A program made the translations under genes and the position numbers. Shown in pieces: positions 25,101-35,622 of a DNA stretch of 64,000 nt. This DNA comes from Achaetomiella virescens (lineage: Eukaryota > Ascomycota > Sordariomycetes > Sordariales > Chaetomiaceae): assembly GCA_031001845.1 (NCBI GenBank), contig JARNGD010000016.1, positions 124,001 through 188,000 on the forward strand, written 5' to 3'. The notes under the pieces are model-generated. The model did not search any database and was not told where the DNA came from. It worked only from the letters and a program-made list of their open reading frames with translations. The first letter of the stretch is position 1. Every line of letters starts with the position of its first letter.

Positions 25101-27806
25101 TCTTTTCGAGAAGTTCTAAAGGTTTTCTATAGGACGATTAATTCCTCCCTCGATATCTATAAAGTAGCCCTAAGGTAGGGGCTTTTCTTATCTATTCTTA
25201 TCCTTTTCTAAGGGAATTTCGTAGTCTACCTCTAGTTAGTAGGTTAGTAGCTAGTCTATAGCATTTTAGTGAGGGGAAGGAATTTGTAGTAGTATTATAG
25301 CAGCTTCTATCTAGGGTCTCTATACTTCTTTAGTGCTAGGGCTTTTTCGATATCTACTAGGCTAGCTATAAATAACCTAATAGGCTTCCTTCTAGTTAGG
25401 GCAGGTTCTCTAGGTTCTTCTAGCTCTCTTTATAAGAGCTCCAAATACGCTTGCTAATTATTAGGAGACTAATAGGGTAGCTCCCTCCTTTAGCTCCTTT
25501 CCTTAATTACTAGCCCTAAGGTCCTAATCCTTAATTCCTTCTAAGAAGGGGAGATAGTTATATCCTTAGCGTCTATCTATAGCTGCCTAAGAATAATATC
25601 GTCCTTCTAGTCTAGGATAACGTAAAAGAAGACGTAGTTCTATTATATCTATTGATATTAGTATCTATATAGGCTATATATCGAATAAGGCCTTTAACTA
25701 TTACATTGACTTGCTTAAGGTCGCATAGGGTAATAGGAATATATAGGAGGTATAGGCGTTTTATAAAGGAGACTAATAGTAGTATAAGATAAACATCCGC
25801 TATCGATAAAGGCTTTAGTATAATGAGTTTATTAATGCCAAGTTAATATAAATAGGGGGGCTATCTATCTTCTTCTCTATTCTCTTCTACTCCTATATTT
25901 CCTCTAAGTATTCCTAACGAACTTCCGCTAGGAGCTAATCTTTTAACTCCTTATCGCTTTCCTCCTCCTAGTCGGAGGAGTCCCTATCTATATCTTAGTT
26001 CTTCAATCCTTAGGAGCTTAGGGTGCGATTTCTTAATACGAGCCTAGGTTGATATACTAGGACGCTATAGAGGAAGGAGTAGGCCTTAGTAATCCTAACA
26101 ACCCTTCCTTCTATACTATAGGCATCGCTTTTCTTTACGGCGCAACTCTATTTCCTTCCTATTAGCCTACTTTGCTCGCTTGCTAGCTAATTCCTCGTTC
26201 TACTTTTATATTGCCCTACTAATCCTTATAGGCTCCTAGTCTATAATATCTTAGGGAGGCGTACTCGAGAGTTTAGTTCTAGGGCCCTCTAGTTAGGAGA
26301 AGGGTTCCCTACCTATAAGGATATAGAGGCTATCTTATCTACCCTCCTCTAGGTAGTTCTTCGGCATCGATATTAGCTCCTAAGAGGTAAAGTTCTTTAT
26401 ACGAATCCTAGGTAATCTACTAGGAGGTAGAGCATCGAGACGAGGAGGTCTTTATCTCTTCGTTGAGGGTCTTCCTAAGGTAGTTGATCTAGATAGCGTC
26501 GTGCTATATAGCCCCTCCTACGTCTAAGCTACTTCTCAAATCGTAGGTAGAACGCCGCGAATAACTCCGTTTTGCCTTAGGTTATCCGATCTAAATTGTT
26601 GAGGGTATGCTAGGCGATATTAGGGTCCTTATATATCGCGGTTAAGTACTATAGAAAGGCTATAGGGTTGCGAGCGCCCTCTAGGCTACCGCTCTTATAG
26701 AAAGTAGCTGCCATTGACTATAGTGAGTCCCCTAGCTAGGAGTAGATATAAGTAACTGATCTATAGCGGAGCCTAATAAGCAGCTATCCGTATATAGTTT
26801 TCCTTCTATTTCTAGCCTCTAGTTTGTACTTCTTCTAGTTCCTATTAAAACGCGGAAGGATCTAGGAGTATTATCTTCTTCTTTATCTAGCTAGGAGGCG
26901 AGGCTAGTATAATAGTCGCTATAGTAGCGGCAGAGGTATCGTCACCTATAGGGTAATCTCGAAGGTTGGAGCGGACTAGGTTTAGGGAGGCGAGGCCTTC
27001 CTAGATAGCTTAGATACGCATCTAGTATATCTCGCTCTCTATAGCTTAGCGGTTTTTAATCTTAACTAGACGCTAGCTCTAGGCCGAGAGTAGCTAGAGG
27101 ATCTAGGTTAGGGCTATAGCTTCTTAGCCGCCCTCGCTTATAGGATTATCGTTGGTTATCGACATTATAATACTTATCTATTAAGACTTTCTATTATACC
27201 TCGCTTAGTAGAGGACTTCCCGATATACCTCGCCTACTAAGGGCTTTCTAATATACCTCGCCTATTAAGGGCTTTCCGATATACCTCGCCTACTAAGGAC
27301 TTTCCAATAGTATTCTAGTCGTGCCTAGCTACTCGGCTCCTTTAGGCTCGAGGTCTTCGCCCTTATAGCGTAACGATTAGAAATATAGGATACGTGACCC
27401 TCCTATATTGCCGAAGCTTATAGCCTAGATATTGCTCTATTGCCTTATCGATAATAAAGCCTCGTAATTCTCGACCGTCTACTTATAGAGGATAGGAGTC
27501 TCTTCATTAGCTCAACTAGTCCCGTAGGCTAGTATCTTGCTATCCAACGTATAGCTTAACTAGCCCTAAAGCTAGTATCTTATAAGTAACGTCGTAGCTT
27601 ATTTGGTCGTAAGCGCCAAGATATTGCTCCTCGCTTAACTAAATAGATGCCGATATCTTGCGGAACCGATAGTGCTATATCGCCTAGATAACGACTCGGA
27701 CTTGCTTTATAATAGTCGCGTCTACGATTTCTTGTAGACGGCAATATAAATGATTCGTAGGCCTAGTAATATTCTATTCTTGCGAAAAGAGGAAGATTAG
27801 ATGTAA
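22140..27806 (-). pseudogene. Gag-Pol remnant of gypsy E
   Basis: Read on the minus strand, a chromodomain-like stretch lies near the left LTR (about 22200-22300). Integrase and RNase H remnants follow inward, and reverse transcriptase with YLNEF...AYIDN lies near 24735-24775. Gag is towards 26000-27200. The domain order and the polypurine tract match gypsy D, so D and E are related families. Stops throughout. Confidence 0.75.
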
Positions 27807-28106
27807 TGTAACGGTCTTAGGAGTATATTTCAACTATCTGATGACGACTCTACGAGTATATCCAATCTTAGAGAGAAGAAGAAGAAGAAGAAGAAAGAAA
27901 GGGAACGAGGAAGAGTGGGAAGGGCATAGCAAAGTGGGTAATATGGCCTCTACCTGACTAGAGGAAGGCAACAACCTAAAAGGGGCAGGCACGATGAGGG
28001 TCGCTGCCCACGATATTGGTATTGACATTCAGGGGCAGGGGTGCTCAATGAGGGTTAGGGTCGGCCAAGGGTTGCCGAGGCCACCACAGGGCTCAGCCCC
28101 ATTATA
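27807..28106 (-). repeat. Right (5') LTR of gypsy E
   Basis: On the plus strand it runs from TGTAACGGTCTTAGGAGTAT to GGGCTCAGCCCCATTATA, 300 bp, with the same GAA tract as its partner. Confidence 0.9.
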
Positions 28107-30553
28107 GAGTTATAGGAACGCCCCTAAACTATTAAGAGGGTCTATAGCTTCCTAGAGTTTACTAACTACTACCGCGACTTTATTCCTAGGTTCTCTAATA
28201 TAGCAATTCCCCTAATAGCCCTAATAAAGAAGGGTATCCCGTTTATTAATTACTATAGTACGAGGAGGCCTTCTAATAGGTAAAGGCCCTTCTAATTAGA
28301 GCCCTAGTCCTAGCGTAATAGGACCTAGAGCGAAAGATATTAGTAGAAATAGACTTATTAGGGTATACTATTAGGGGTGCCCTCTCCTAGTATAATGATA
28401 AGGGAGTCCTATAGCTAGTTGCTTTCTTCTTAAAGAGGAATAGCCTAGCTAAGTATAACTACCTAATCTATAATAAAGAGCTTTTAGCTATATATATAAT
28501 ATTTAGAGTAGTAGGATACCGAGCTATAGAGCGTCCCCTCGTTCAAGGTCTAGATAGACTATAAGAACCTTAAATACTTCTAAAAGAAGCATAGCTAAGT
28601 AAGAGGTAAGTTCGATAGGTAGAGACCCTCGCCTAGTATAACTTTAGGCTAAAATACTAGCCTAGGAAGGAAGGTATAGTTCTAGATGCCCTCTTGAGGA
28701 GAGAATAAGATATGCTAATAGACAAGTTCGATAAGCGCCTTACTAGGCAATACTTCTAACTATTAAAAGCCTAGAGGAGCCGTATCTTAGTATACTAAAC
28801 CTAAGTCTAGGCTCTCCTATTAGCAATAGGGAAGGAAAGAACTATACCTCCCTCTAGATAGACGACGATAAGCGCTAGTTTAGACCCTCTAGCTAATATT
28901 ATAATAGTTCGAGCGAGATATACCTTTACTAAGAATAGCGATTAAAATAGAGAGATAGACGATATAGCGAATAAATTAGACCCTCTAGTTAACCCCTTTA
29001 TAGAAGAGCCTTTAAAGGGGTTATAGGACTAGGCACTATAGGCCAACAACTAGTACTAGCTAATTCGCTAGATAGTTAAGGATAGCGTAAGGTAGTTCCC
29101 CTCCTAATAGGGCCTACCTATTTCTTATTAGAGTACTTAGTTGACGACGAAAATCGACTCCATTAGAGGGGCTATATTTAGCTACCTCACTTTAAACCTC
29201 TATATACCTAAGTCATCTAAGAAACCTATAATTCAATACTTGTAGGCTACCTTAGGCGAGACCTTATAAAGGCGTTCATTAGCCGAAAGTTTACTTGGCC
29301 GGGCCTTAGCTAGGATGTCTAGCGGTTCCTATATAACTATAATATATATAGAAGGACCGCCGTTTGGAGAGAGAAGCGTAGAGGGCTATTAAAGCTACTA
29401 CCTATCTCTAAAGGATTTAGAGCGAAATATCGATAGACTTTATTATAGATCTACCCCTATCTAGCCCTAACTAGGTAGATATAATTATAGTCATTACTAA
29501 CTAGCTATTGAAGAGCGCGATCTTTAAGGCGATATAGCTACTACTATAGTTAAGGTAGTAGCCAACCAACTATTATACTACCTTATTCATTACTATAGGC
29601 CTCCTACTAGAATTGTTTCAGATAGAGGCCCCTAGTTTATAACCCTAGTCTAGAAACGGATTTGCGAGCTACTTAGGATTATTCGGCGGCTATCGACCGC
29701 CTACTACCCTAAAACTAATAGAGCAATAGAGTATATAAACTAGGTTATAGAGCATTACTTATACTGCTTTATAACTTATCGCTAGGATAACTAGGCCGGG
29801 TTGCTATCTATAGCGATGCTAGCCATTAATAACTAGATCGCTATATCTACTAGCCTAAGCCTATTCTTTATAACCTATAGCTACAACGTAGACCTCCTCG
29901 GCCTAACTAGAGGGGTAGCTGGCTTATAGACTATAGAGAGGTCCCCAATCACCTAAGGCGAAGCCTTTATAGTACGACTTAAAGAGGCAGCTAAGTTTGT
30001 CTAAGCTATAATAGCTACTATATAGGAGCGACAAGAAGAATATATAAACCGAGACTAGCAAGTAGCTAAGCAGTTCCGTATAAGGGATAAGGTCTAGCTT
30101 TACTTGAAGAACGTTAGTACTAATAGGCCCTCGAAGAAGCTCGACTAGCGTAATGCCAAGTATACTATTATAGAGCTTATCGGCTCTATACCTACTATCT
30201 AGATATACCTCTAGGTATCTATAACGTTTTCTATATCTCGCTCTTAAAGAGGGCGAGCAATGACCCGCTTCTATTATAGGTATAGGACGATGCCCAACTA
30301 CTAGCGGTGATTTTAGAGGAAACTAGTAAAGAAGAGTAGCAAGTCGAAGAGATCCTCGAAGCGAAGATAATAAGGCGTAGGACAAAGGTATTAGTCAAGT
30401 AGACGGGATATATATAGCCTATATAGGAACCCCTAAGTACCTTCCTCGATATAGAGGCCCTTAATAGATTTAAAGCGGTATACGGCAAGATATCCCCCTA
30501 ACTAGAGGAGGGAAGCTATACTTTCGTACCTACAAGAGGGAGGAGGGGGGTAA

Positions 30554-30829
30554 TATAACGGGCTAAGCCCAATATAGGGCCTCGGCGGCCCTCGGCCAAG
30601 GAGCTAGGCCTATAGCCCCGCCCTGGCGCCCGAACCCCTAGGCTCGTTGCCCCTAACAACGGCGCCAGGCATTTAGGCGACAATATAACCTATAGCCTCC
30701 CTCTAGTTATAGGGAGCGTCACTACTACTAGAATAGCTATTTTCCCTCTTTTCCTTTTTCTTTCCCTAAGTTTAGTATACTTGTAGAGTCGTTACTAGCT
30801 AGTTGCAATATACTCCTAGGACCGTTATA
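30554..30829 (+). repeat. Right LTR of gypsy D
   Basis: It begins TATAACGGGCTAAGCCCAAT (RIP form of TGTAACGG) and ends CTAGGACCGTTATA, 276 bp. It pairs with 18444-18718. Confidence 0.88.
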
Positions 30830-31264
30830 GTTGAAATACACTCCTGAGACCGTTACAGCTTTCGCGGCCGTCGAGGATCAATTACCGCTTTTTGCCTTTG
30901 TATAAGGTGCTATATAGAAGTCGAAGTGCTTGATCTAGTCTAGGCCTACCACATTAGTAGTCTAGCCGTTAGTAGTAGTTGCGATACGCTAATCGGCTAG
31001 GAGGTTGCACTTAGTATACTAGTTGGCGAGGTAGTATACTACGTAGCTAAGTAATAAAATAGAGGGATAGCCTAGCCGAGGGCACTAACTCCCTAGATTA
31101 CCATTGCCTTTCGTAGTTACTAGGCTAGGCTAGTTTTGCCCTACTACGGTTATCGAGGTCGTAACTACTATACCTGGGTAGATTATGCCCATTATGAATC
31201 CAGTCTCGTCGAAGTTGTAGATATCGTCATCCACGATCCCATTCTTAGCCTTAATGTTTCGTAC

Positions 31265-31495
31265 TGTTACGGTCCACGTATTGATGTTGCACAAGGTGTA
31301 GTAATGATTGACTAGATTGCTCCGAATAGGGAGAGGAAGAGAGAGAACTAATTGATAGGAGGAAAAGGGGATAGCTTTTATCAAGCAGCTAATACGTATA
31401 GATGCTGCTGATCTGAAGATGATGCTGTAATAACGCCCTATATGAGGACCACGGCCGAGGGTTGCCGAGGCCTGTCTCCGGCACAGCCCGTTATA
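31265..31495 (-). repeat. Solo LTR inside Fot1-like element 1
   Basis: On the plus strand it runs from TGTTACGGTCCACGTATTG to CCGGCACAGCCCGTTATA, 231 bp, with target duplication CGTAC (31260-31264 and 31496-31500). On the minus strand its head is the same type as LTRs B, D and E (TGTAACGGGCTG with GCCTCGGC-CCCTCGGCC). CA and TG are retained, so it has largely escaped RIP although it sits inside a mutated element. Confidence 0.92.
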
Positions 31496-31739
31496 CGTAC
31501 GAGCGTAAACCACTCGCCAATGATACTTGGATCCTCGCACTTAGCCCTCTAGTAGTCGTATCTATGCGTATAACGCGTATAACGCGTATAGAGCTCTGGC
31601 TGACGTTTGACAAATCAATGCGCCTAGAGCTTGCCGATAAGGGGCGCATCGCGGGCGCGTAGCAGTTGGTTGGCTATATCTTCTACAATATACAATCTTA
31701 GTGGAAAAGCTCGCGCAGATAGCTCAATGATATATTGAA

Positions 31740-31938
31740 CAATAGCCTCCTCTTCTAATTGAGTGAGCTTCCTCGAATTAGCGTAGTGTCACGTCGCGCG
31801 GACTAGCCAGTACGCCGGCGATAGGGTAGTATAAGGCATAGAATAGATCTTTGGTGTAGCCCGGAGGCTTAGCTTAGGATCTTTTTCAAAAGCCTCAAGT
31901 GCAAGAACTACTTTAGCCTCCACTGGAATTGTAGACAT
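31740..31938 (-). pseudogene. N-terminal part of Fot1-like element 1 transposase
   Basis: The start codon is at 31938. The frame opens MSTIPVEAKVVLALEAFEKD and continues into a Psq-type helix-turn-helix (LSLRATPKIYSMPYTTLS), then breaks. The rest of the gene is scattered leftward across the insertions to 14952. It is less RIP-mutated than elements 3 and 4. Confidence 0.78.
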
Positions 31939-32038
31939 GTTGGTGTTGTGTGGAAATTAGTGTTGGGTATAGAGAGACGCGTCGCGTACGATATTAATCC
32001 ACTCGCTGATATGATCCACTCCCTGATAATGTACGTTA

Positions 32039-32577
32039 AGTGTGTAGGTTGCATCGCTTTCCTATTGTTGCTGGGGTGGTAAATTTAAATGGCTTAGTTG
32101 TTTGTTGCAACCTAGGCAGGGTCAGTACCCTTAATTTTCAGCCCTAGATAACAGAAAAAAACATGGAGGGAATGAATCCAAAACTATTCAGTGAACTATG
32201 TACGTGACCACACAAGCTATGAACACGGAGACCAAGAACTTGCCACAAATGTAAAAATGAACATGTACCAGCATGCAGCTTCAAGGACCTCACAATGGCC
32301 GCTCTCATTCTTCACGGATCTCTTACCCTTAGAACATTCGTCGCCACTCCACGGCCGGTTGCTCAGCCATGGCATGGCATTGAAATTTTAATGCCCCCCA
32401 ACGTCCCTTTTCTTTAATCGCCATCGCTAAACTTACCCCGGACCCGTGTATTCCACCTATTGACGAGATGCAATCAGTCCGGTGAAGACTTCAGATTTGT
32501 GTGCCGGGCGTGCGTTCAGCATTCTGATCAGTGGAGGTCAGTCGATCTGTGTCTATCTTTCGATCTCATGGCATCTA
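32039..32577. other. Intergenic region downstream of the xylanase gene
   Basis: Normal, non-RIP sequence begins directly after the TA of Fot1-like element 1. It holds the 3' flank of the xylanase gene; nothing else recognised. Confidence 0.55.
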
Positions 32578-33346
32578 TTAGACATACCACTTCGTTTGCA
32601 CGTAAATATCAGAAGAGCCGCTGCTCTGGTACCCCTCGGTGGCAACAATCTGGTAGTAGTGCGTCCCCAGGTTCATTCCCTTGCTCGCCCACGCGTTGAA
32701 ATGATTCTGCATGGTGACGGCGCCTCCGACACGCTTGGAAGTGCGGACAGACCAGTACTGCTGGAAAGTCTGGGTGCCGTCAATGGAGGGCTGGTTGTAG
32801 CGGGTCGACGTGTAAATGTTGTAGGTGCCGCCGTCCGTCGTGAAGCTGCCCTTGTACGTGCCGCCACTGCCGGGATTGTAGGTGCCATAGGACTCAACGA
32901 CATAGTATTCGACCAGGGGGTTGCGTGTCCAGCCATAGACGGCCAGGTAGGCGTTGCCGCTTGGGTTGAAGGAACCGCCGTAGTTGATGGTTCTGTGATC
33001 AAGAGTCAGGCATCATCCGTCACAAAGGCGCGTTAGCTTTGATAGAAAGAAAGCCCTACCGGCCAGTGCCGGGGTTCCAGCCCTTGCCGCCAACGAAGTT
33101 GCCAGTGTTCCTCCAGTTCACCTGGTACCGGCTACCCTCAAGCATGGTGTAGGTCACGTCACCGCCTCCGTCCGACCACCAGGAGTAGAAGTAACCATTA
33201 TGGGTTCCGACCGAGTTAGGCGTCACTGCGCGTCTCTCCAGGGGCTCGGTCGAGTTGCCATCGTCGCGCTCGAGGAAGTCGAACGGACGACCAAGTACAG
33301 AAGTGATTGCCGTAGCGGCAAAGAGGAGAGACTTGAACGAAACCAT
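32578..33346 (-). CDS. Secreted endo-1,4-beta-xylanase, glycoside hydrolase family 11
   Basis: Hydrolyses internal beta-1,4 bonds of xylan outside the cell. The start at 33346 gives a signal peptide, MVSFKSLLFAATAITSVLG. A short pro-region ends in a dibasic LERR site, and then comes the GH11 jelly roll: NGYFYSWWSDGGG, NWRNTGNFVGGKGWNPG, YLAVYGWTRNPLVEYYVVE (nucleophile about E124), QPSIDGTQTFQQYWSVR, HFNAWASKGM and VATEGYQSSGSS (acid/base about E215). Exons 33346-33060 and 32992-32578 flank one 67-bp phase-2 intron. The product is 233 residues, normal for the family, with no carbohydrate-binding module. The frame is clean. It stands alone between two transposon islands, 540 bp from island I. 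GC-rich normal codon use shows no RIP leakage. Chitin or other specificity is unlikely given both catalytic Glu and the conserved thumb. Confidence 0.96.
32993..33059 (-). other. Intron of the GH11 xylanase gene
   Basis: On the minus strand the donor is GTAGGG and the acceptor ATCACAG, 67 bp. It splits an Arg codon in GTGR/TINYGG. Confidence 0.9.
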
Positions 33347-33439
33347 GGCTGTGAGAAGTTGTGCTCGATAGTAGTCCGACGTAGATGAGGTTGGCGGATG
33401 AGGCGGTGACGGGAGGATCTTCACAAGTAACTGTCATGC

Positions 33440-33446
33440 TTATATA
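33440..33446 (-). promoter_or_regulatory. Likely TATA box of the xylanase gene
   Basis: The minus-strand TATATAA lies about 95-100 bp upstream of the start codon, a usual distance for a fungal gene with a short leader. Inferred from sequence and position only. Confidence 0.45.
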
Positions 33447-35161
33447 TTCGATCGCATTAATCGCTCATGGCCTGCCGTGCCTATTGGTACTACCTCAGAT
33501 TTTTGGCTAAATCAGAAATACGGAGACGTATGCCTAGTGTGTATTCCGGAGTAGCAACTAGCCTCCTCTTGCGTTGAATCTCTGCACACCTAATGATACC
33601 CTGCTCCATTTCCCAACATGTCTCCTCGTAGTCACCGCTCCCTAGCGTGGCATTGACGACGAGGGGCCTGCTTGGCAGGCCAGTCAAAGCCGTAAATGAG
33701 CAGGGGAGTCGGATAAGTGCTGGTGCCGGCATCACCGGTGCAAACACATGGCTAGTTCACCAGCACTGGAGGGATCAGGCAACAATGGATAAGCCCAACA
33801 AACCCGTCAGCCGAGTCTTCTCTCTTGGCGGGGGCATACCTGGACCTGGGCTGTTCAGCCCAAGAAAGAGGTGGACCGCATTGCACAATAGCATTTGGCT
33901 GACGCTGTCAAGCGACAAGTGTGTGCACGATTCCCACCAAAGATATTATGTTAGCTGTCAGTAGTGGATATGCAGGCATCGTGCTATGTGACCGCACAAC
34001 CGGGTTCTCGGCTCCCAACGGGCCGCATCTCATCGGCTTGTATACTTGATACATGAATTCTGGAGGCTCATTCCCCGGATTTCCACACAACAGTGGAGAA
34101 TGATTCCCCCGCATCTCGGTACATGTGTTTAGGCTAAGCTCACTGTGGGGAATGGAGAAAATTGTTTCACGCGGGCTAGTCACGCGGTCTCAGTTCTCGG
34201 CTAAAGCCAGGAAGCAACAGCAGCATCAAGCGGCTCATGGTCTTCCTGGTCGCTGTTCAATGATGCTGGCTCCCTTGTCTCGTGGGATGTGTTGGTCGGG
34301 TGACTTTTTGTTAGTTCTCTCCGTTTCCAAGAACAATACACGTCACTGCTGGTCGTATTGTTGGGTTAACAAACTGAGGTGAGAAGCACGGGTCCGTTGA
34401 TGGACCGCACCCATACATGGCTGTGCCAAAGAAAATATACACCCTTGGCCCACTAGGCTGCTGGCATGACAGTCACCCAAGATGAAAGTAGGTCCGAGAA
34501 TGGTAGGAGTGATTGTATATAATATTGTTGCAAGCACAGGGTGCCAGGATCTGGCAGCTGGCAGAGCAATCCGGCAGCTGTCTGCAGGATGTGGCACTCC
34601 ACGCCTAGGATCCACTATGCGACACCGAATCAGCGGTCTCACTGCCTAATCCTAGATTTAGCTACCATTCGTTAGAATTTTCTTTTGTTCTAATCAACGC
34701 ACTTCCTGCATGGCCTTCCCAGAGCTAAAAGCTTACTGCAAGAATATTATTAACATACATTATCAGTGGGTCGTACATATCAAAGTCTCAGTTTTCAGAT
34801 CAGCTCGCTGTAATTGATGTGGCTGATGTACCTGTGTGGCCACAGGTGGCCACACTGCAGGTGGGGCCAATCAGCTTACATAAAATATTCCAGCGACTGC
34901 TGGTCTGAGGTCGTTGCGAATAATTGAGTCTCTTGCGTCGCAACAATATTATTGTCCTTTGCATTGCTACTAAACTTCTATCCCACCCAGTTAAAGGTGG
35001 TACCATTATACCCCTCCTCGATCAAGGGATGCTCTTGATATATAGGTTGCCCGGTTGATGCAAATGGTGGATATAGGAGATAGAATAACCTTGAGGAGCA
35101 GGTTTAACTACTGCATGCTCGTATTTCTATCTCCTGCATCTACCGTTTGTAATAACCCGGC
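33447..35161. other. Upstream region of the xylanase gene, no gene; possible old mobile-element remnants at its right end
   Basis: No supported gene. At 34751-34780 the sequence TAACATACATTATCAGTGGG resembles the Fot1-like TIR seen elsewhere (TAACGTACATTATCAGCGAG). The stretch 34800-34950, with CATAAAATATTCC and GAGTCTCTTGCGTCGCAACA, looks like an LTR promoter and end. No pair of ends or duplication could be fixed with confidence. Confidence 0.4.
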
Positions 35162-35549
35162 TGTGACGAACGGTCGGTCCCTGCGTCTAAAAGGGACTAT
35201 GAAGGTTTCTCTGGGGGGTCGGAACGTCTGTTCGGTAGAGCCAAAAGGTCTACAACAACGTGCACAATCAATGCAACTGTCTCAATAGTACCAGTGTGTA
35301 AAGACTGTGATTGCTTACTGAGGAAGCCTCCGTGATGCCCGTAGGCCTAGAGATCGTGATCTATAAACAAGCTTCCTCCTGTTGGCTCAGTCTGGCTCAG
35401 TAACTGATCCTAACTGATCTATACTGTTGGCTCAGTTTCTTGGCACCACTGATCCTTTTGCATTAGCTCAACCTCCGTGTCACCCTTGATTGGTCCTGAA
35501 TGCTTCCGGCTGGTCCCACCCGGCCGCAATGTATGGTTGGTTCGTGACA
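35162..35549 (+). repeat. Solo LTR related to gypsy F, little RIP
   Basis: It runs from TGTGACGAACGGTCGGTCCC to GGTTGGTTCGTGACA, 388 bp, with 5-bp target duplication CCGGC (35157-35161 and 35550-35554). The first roughly 190 bp match the F LTRs. The middle does not: it has a repeated TGGCTCAGT motif in place of the CTCTCGAGAG palindromes of F. CA and TG are well kept. Confidence 0.92.
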
Positions 35550-35560
35550 CCGGCCAACCT

Positions 35561-35622
35561 AAATATATATATATTCCTATCCCGCTTTGCCGCAGGCTCG
35601 CCGGACCATCTACTACTAGTTA
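35561..35622 (+). repeat. Dispersed repeat, copy 2 (partner at 14680-14745)
   Basis: Same order of motifs as copy 1: an AT run, ATTCCTA, then GCTCGCCGGACCATCTACT. It directly follows the solo LTR's target duplication. Confidence 0.6.

Larger units (their letters stand above)
21844..28106 (-). mobile_element. Ty3/gypsy element E, nested in D
   Basis: Its LTRs are 21844-22139 and 27807-28106. The 5-bp target duplication is GAGTT (21839-21843 and 28107-28111), and removal rejoins the reverse transcriptase frame of D. The coding strand is minus: the polypurine tract lies next to the left LTR (minus-strand AAGGAGGGGGGTAA). Length 6.26 kb. RIP is heavy in the internal region. Confidence 0.9.
18719..30553 (+). 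pseudogene. Gag-Pol remnant of gypsy D (interrupted by E)
   Basis: Domains in order on the plus strand are a gag-like helical region (about 19200-20450), a protease-type ALIDSS motif (about 20565) and reverse transcriptase with a YIDN-type catalytic box (about 21637-21650). The RT frame is cut at 21843 and resumes at 28112 (FTNYYRDFIPRFS type). RNase H (about 28300-28600), a DDE integrase (about 29100-29900) and a C-terminal chromodomain-like stretch (about 30370-30480) follow. TAG/TAA codons interrupt every domain. No intact protein is possible. Confidence 0.82.
18444..30829 (+). mobile_element. Ty3/gypsy element D (chromovirus), split by element E
   Basis: The left LTR is 18444-18718 and the right LTR 30554-30829. 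A GTTG duplication at 18440-18443 and 30830-30833 joins the interrupted LTR B cleanly; a 5-bp AGTTG reading is also possible. A purine tract (gaggGAGGAGGGGGG) sits just before the right LTR. Without E the element is about 6.1 kb. It is heavily RIP-mutated: CA and TG are rare and stops are frequent. Confidence 0.88.
18162..30857 (+). repeat. Solo LTR B (about 306 bp of its own), split by gypsy element D
   Basis: The left part, 18162-18443, begins TGTAACGGGCTGAACCC. The right part, about 30834-30857, ends CTCCTGAGACCGTTACA. The 5-bp target duplication is GCTTT (18157-18161 and 30858-30862) in Fot1-like element 1. Read without the insert, it is the same LTR as those flanking gypsy E, in the opposite orientation. 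No internal region of its own remains, so it is a solo LTR. Confidence 0.88.
14874..32036 (-). mobile_element. Fot1/pogo-like element 1 (host of island I), split by nested insertions
   Basis: The left end reads ACGTACATTATCAGCGAGTG and the right end is its inverted complement with small differences. TA is duplicated at 14872-14873 and 32037-32038. Each TIR carries two copies of a 17-bp subterminal motif (ATCAGCGAGTGGATCAC type). Removing the insertions (15377-15615, 15772-17890, 18162-30857, 31265-31495, with target duplications) leaves about 1.86 kb, the same length as the uninterrupted relatives at 39224 and 41228. The transposase is on the minus strand. It is moderately RIP-mutated. Confidence 0.88.
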
